Translations under genes and position numbers: made by a program | The notes under the pieces: model-generated | Databases searched by the model: none | Seen by the model: only the letters and a program-made list of their open reading frames with translations | What the model was told of the DNA's origin: nothing | Source: an uncultured Bacteroidales bacterium | GTDB taxonomy: Bacteria; Bacteroidota; Bacteroidia; Bacteroidales; UBA932 | Assembly (NCBI GenBank): GCA_947167015.1 | Contig: CAMVGM010000003.1 | Span: 27,732 to 91,731, forward strand | Direction: 5' to 3' | Length of the DNA: 64,000 nucleotides | Shown here: piece after piece, positions 61,934-64,000 of the stretch | Layout of the letters: each line of letters starts with the position of its first letter | Position numbering within the stretch: the stretch's first letter is position 1

Positions 61934-64000
61934 ATGAAAACGCTTCTCCGTTTCATCGCAGTGCTGTGCCTGCACCCGGGCCTCAAGGCCCAGACCGTCT
62001 CCGTCAGCCCCACCTCCCTTACCTGGGCTGCCAACAACACCTCCGAGCAGGCCGTCTATGTCTCCGCCGGCTACGGGGTCTCCTGGACCGTCTCCGTGTC
62101 CAACTCCGCGTTCGTCGCCGACTCCGCCGACGGCGAGGGCTCCGACTTCATCCACGTGGCCCCGGCCGCCGCGAACACCGGCTCCGCGGCCCTCACCGCC
62201 GTGCTCACCGTCAGCACCGGCGGCTCCTCCGCGCAGGTCTCCCTCACCCAGTACGCCCCGGCGACCGACCCCGTCGAGTTCATCAGCCTCGCCGGCAACT
62301 GGACCATCAGCCGCACCTACACCAACGCCGCCGGCTCCGCCTCCTTCGAGGACATCACCTTCTACGACGGCCTGGGTTATGCCGAGCAGGTCGTCCAGGT
62401 GGGCGCCTCCCCCTCCGGCGGCAAGAACATCGTCACCCCGGTGTGGTACGACTCCATGCGCCGCGCCGACGCCCGGACCTACCTGCCGTACGTCTCCACC
62501 AACACCACACGCGTCGAGGAGAGCACCTCCTCCGTGCTCACCAACCAGGCCGCCTGGTACAACGGCAACGGCTGGTCCGGACAGGGCGGCTACGCCTTCG
62601 CCGAGCAGGAGTACGAGGCCTCGCCCCTGGACCGTGTCCTGAAGGCCCGCAAGCCCGGAAGCACCTACGCCAAGGCGGTGTCCGGTTCGAAGTACGTGCA
62701 GATGGCCTACGGCGCAAACGCCGCAAGCGAGGTCCGCAAGCTGTCCGTAAACGCTTCCGGCCAGCTGGTCGCCGACGGGTACTACCCCGCCGGGACCCTC
62801 CACAAGACGACCGCCACCGACGAGGACGACTGCGTGACCGTTACCTGGACCGACAAACTCGGCCGGACGGTGCTCACCCGCCAGGTCTCCGACTCGAACG
62901 TCAACATGGACACGTACTATGTCTATGACAATGCCGGGCGCCTCTGCTGGGTGGTCACCCCGGTGGGCAGCAGCAACGCCCTCGGCGACAGCGGCAACTG
63001 GGCCCTGCCCTCCGACAGTGACATCAATACCTCCAGCGCCGCCCGCTACTGCTACATCTACACCTGGGACGGACGCGGGCGCCAACTGAGCCGCAAGCTC
63101 CCCGGCAAGGCCGTCGAGGAGTTCGTCTATGACCGCGCGGGGCGACTGGTGATGAGCCGCGACGGCCTCCAGCGGGCCGCCGGCAAGTGGGTCACCTGCA
63201 AGTACGACGCGCAGGGGCGCCTCGTCCGCCGGGCCCTGCTGACCTCCTCCCAGGGCCGCGCCTACTTCCAGAATCTTTTCGAGAGCAGCAACACTCCTAC
63301 AGTGGTATATCCTAGTTCGGGAGACACCGTCCTGGAACAGTACGACTACGGCTCCTACGCCAACGCCGGGTCCTCCTCCGGCCTGACCTTCGCCGCCGTC
63401 AGCGGCGTCGTCGCCGCCACCGACGTGGACCAGTCCCGCATCAAGGGCCTCAAGACCTGGGAGAAGGTGGCCATCCTCTCCGGCACGGGCGTGCCTTCGA
63501 CCTATGTCCAGCGGGCCTTCTACTACGACGCCCTCGGACGCCTCGTGCAGACCGTCGAGAAGAACGCCATGGGCACCACCAGCCGCTACAGCACCAAGTA
63601 CGACTTCCTGGGGAACGTCACCGCCTCCCGCGAGCAGCACGGGACAGACTACAAGACCGGCGCCTTTACCTACGATGGCCGCGGCCGCCTGCTCTCCGAA
63701 ACGACGAACGTCAACGGCACGACCGTCACGATGGCCTACGCCTACGACCCCCTCGGCCGCCTGAAGACCACCACCTCCGGTTCGGGCACGGGCGCCGTCA
63801 CCACCACCGACAGCTGGAACATCCAGGGCTGGCTGGCCTCCCGGACGGCCAAGAAGGGAACGGCCAACATCTTCTCGATGTCCCTGGGTTACTACAGCCC
63901 GACCGTATCCGGCCCCGTGGCGAAGTACTCCGGCGATATCAGCAGCTGGACCTGGACCCAGTCCGGCCAGGGCGCCAAGTCCTACGGCTTCACCTACGAC
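61934..64000 (+). CDS. BACON- and DUF6443-containing RHS-repeat protein (3' end outside window)
   Basis: The first 689 codons of a gene that runs off the right edge. Signal peptide MKTLLRFIAVLCLHPGLKAQ resembles that of the previous protein. Residues about 21-112 form a BACON domain (VSVSPTSLTWAANNTSEQ to SSAQVSLTQ). Residues about 113-230 match DUF6443 (ISLAGNWTISRTYTNAAGS, FYDGLGYAEQVVQVG). Then repeated YD motifs follow, e.g. YYVYDNAGRLCWV, EFVYDRAGRLVMSRDG and FYYDALGRLVQTV. In this family the variable C-terminal end after the RHS core often carries a toxin, which is not visible here. Confidence 0.87.
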   Translation, partial: MKTLLRFIAVLCLHPGLKAQTVSVSPTSLTWAANNTSEQAVYVSAGYGVSWTVSVSNSAFVADSADGEGSDFIHVAPAAANTGSAALTAVLTVSTGGSSAQVSLTQYAPATDPVEFISLAGNWTISRTYTNAAGSASFEDITFYDGLGYAEQVVQVGASPSGGKNIVTPVWYDSMRRADARTYLPYVSTNTTRVEESTSSVLTNQAAWYNGNGWSGQGGYAFAEQEYEASPLDRVLKARKPGSTYAKAVSGSKYVQMAYGANAASEVRKLSVNASGQLVADGYYPAGTLHKTTATDEDDCVTVTWTDKLGRTVLTRQVSDSNVNMDTYYVYDNAGRLCWVVTPVGSSNALGDSGNWALPSDSDINTSSAARYCYIYTWDGRGRQLSRKLPGKAVEEFVYDRAGRLVMSRDGLQRAAGKWVTCKYDAQGRLVRRALLTSSQGRAYFQNLFESSNTPTVVYPSSGDTVLEQYDYGSYANAGSSSGLTFAAVSGVVAATDVDQSRIKGLKTWEKVAILSGTGVPSTYVQRAFYYDALGRLVQTVEKNAMGTTSRYSTKYDFLGNVTASREQHGTDYKTGAFTYDGRGRLLSETTNVNGTTVTMAYAYDPLGRLKTTTSGSGTGAVTTTDSWNIQGWLASRTAKKGTANIFSMSLGYYSPTVSGPVAKYSGDISSWTWTQSGQGAKSYGFTYD

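Noticed and set aside
1..64000. tRNA or rRNA genes
   Set aside because: No gap of suitable size contains a cloverleaf-like sequence or rRNA-like segment that I can recognise.

Overview
The window comes from a GC-rich member of the Bacteroidales (phylum Bacteroidota), probably an uncultured gut or rumen lineage. Evidence for this: a SusC/SusD pair with a hybrid two-component regulator, lipoproteins with Bacteroidota-type lipoboxes, DUF5106, BACON and RHS families, a coaX-OMP-TPR-lptC-ppiD gene order, and repeated promoters of the Bacteroidota type (TTTG/TTG about 20 bases upstream of TAnnTTTG). I see no rRNA, tRNA, CRISPR array, transposase or prophage.

Layout. 1-4550: a partial hflX, then a leftward ruvB-frdA-frdB block with no adjacent cytochrome b subunit. 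4551-4807: an AT-rich strand-switch region with nine 9-mers resembling DnaA boxes. 4808-14156: rightward mfd, then coaX and envelope genes (outer-membrane protein, TPR protein, lptC, a PpiD-like chaperone). 14228-18051: galK, a secreted endo/exonuclease/phosphatase-fold protein, ychF and a CpXC protein.

18048-41526 is largely a glucuronoxylan side-chain utilisation region. uxuA and an SDR reductase handle glucuronate-derived intermediates. A cytoplasmic GH43 sits with a GPH-type sugar symporter. A secreted GH115, a hybrid two-component sensor, SusC/SusD, a GH67 lipoprotein and an SGNH esterase follow. Inside it lie a YeiH-type exporter with a membrane-anchored cysteine hydrolase fusion, and an AAA-type ATPase flanked by two 29-base hairpins that differ at one base. 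No endoxylanase is present, so the locus looks specialised for decorated xylo-oligosaccharides made elsewhere.

41559-50632: a three-part outer-membrane protein (HExxH domain, propeller-like middle, barrel), a DUF5106/thioredoxin-like lipoprotein, galM, thyA-folA and a tandem pair of sodium:neurotransmitter-type symporters. 50633-50790 holds four copies of one half-site that can form two mutually exclusive hairpin arrangements. 50791-58799: a small lipoprotein, an ECF sigma factor with an overlapping membrane/beta-barrel partner, mutS, a secreted nucleoside hydrolase fused to a P-loop domain, and a serpin lipoprotein. 58959-64000: two RHS/YD-repeat secreted proteins; the second has a BACON domain and runs off the window.

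The best candidates for something undescribed are the nucleoside-hydrolase/P-loop fusion, the hairpin-flanked ATPase, the four-armed palindrome at 50654-50739 and the origin-like cluster at 4620-4817. All functions are inferred from sequence read by eye; no database search was run.
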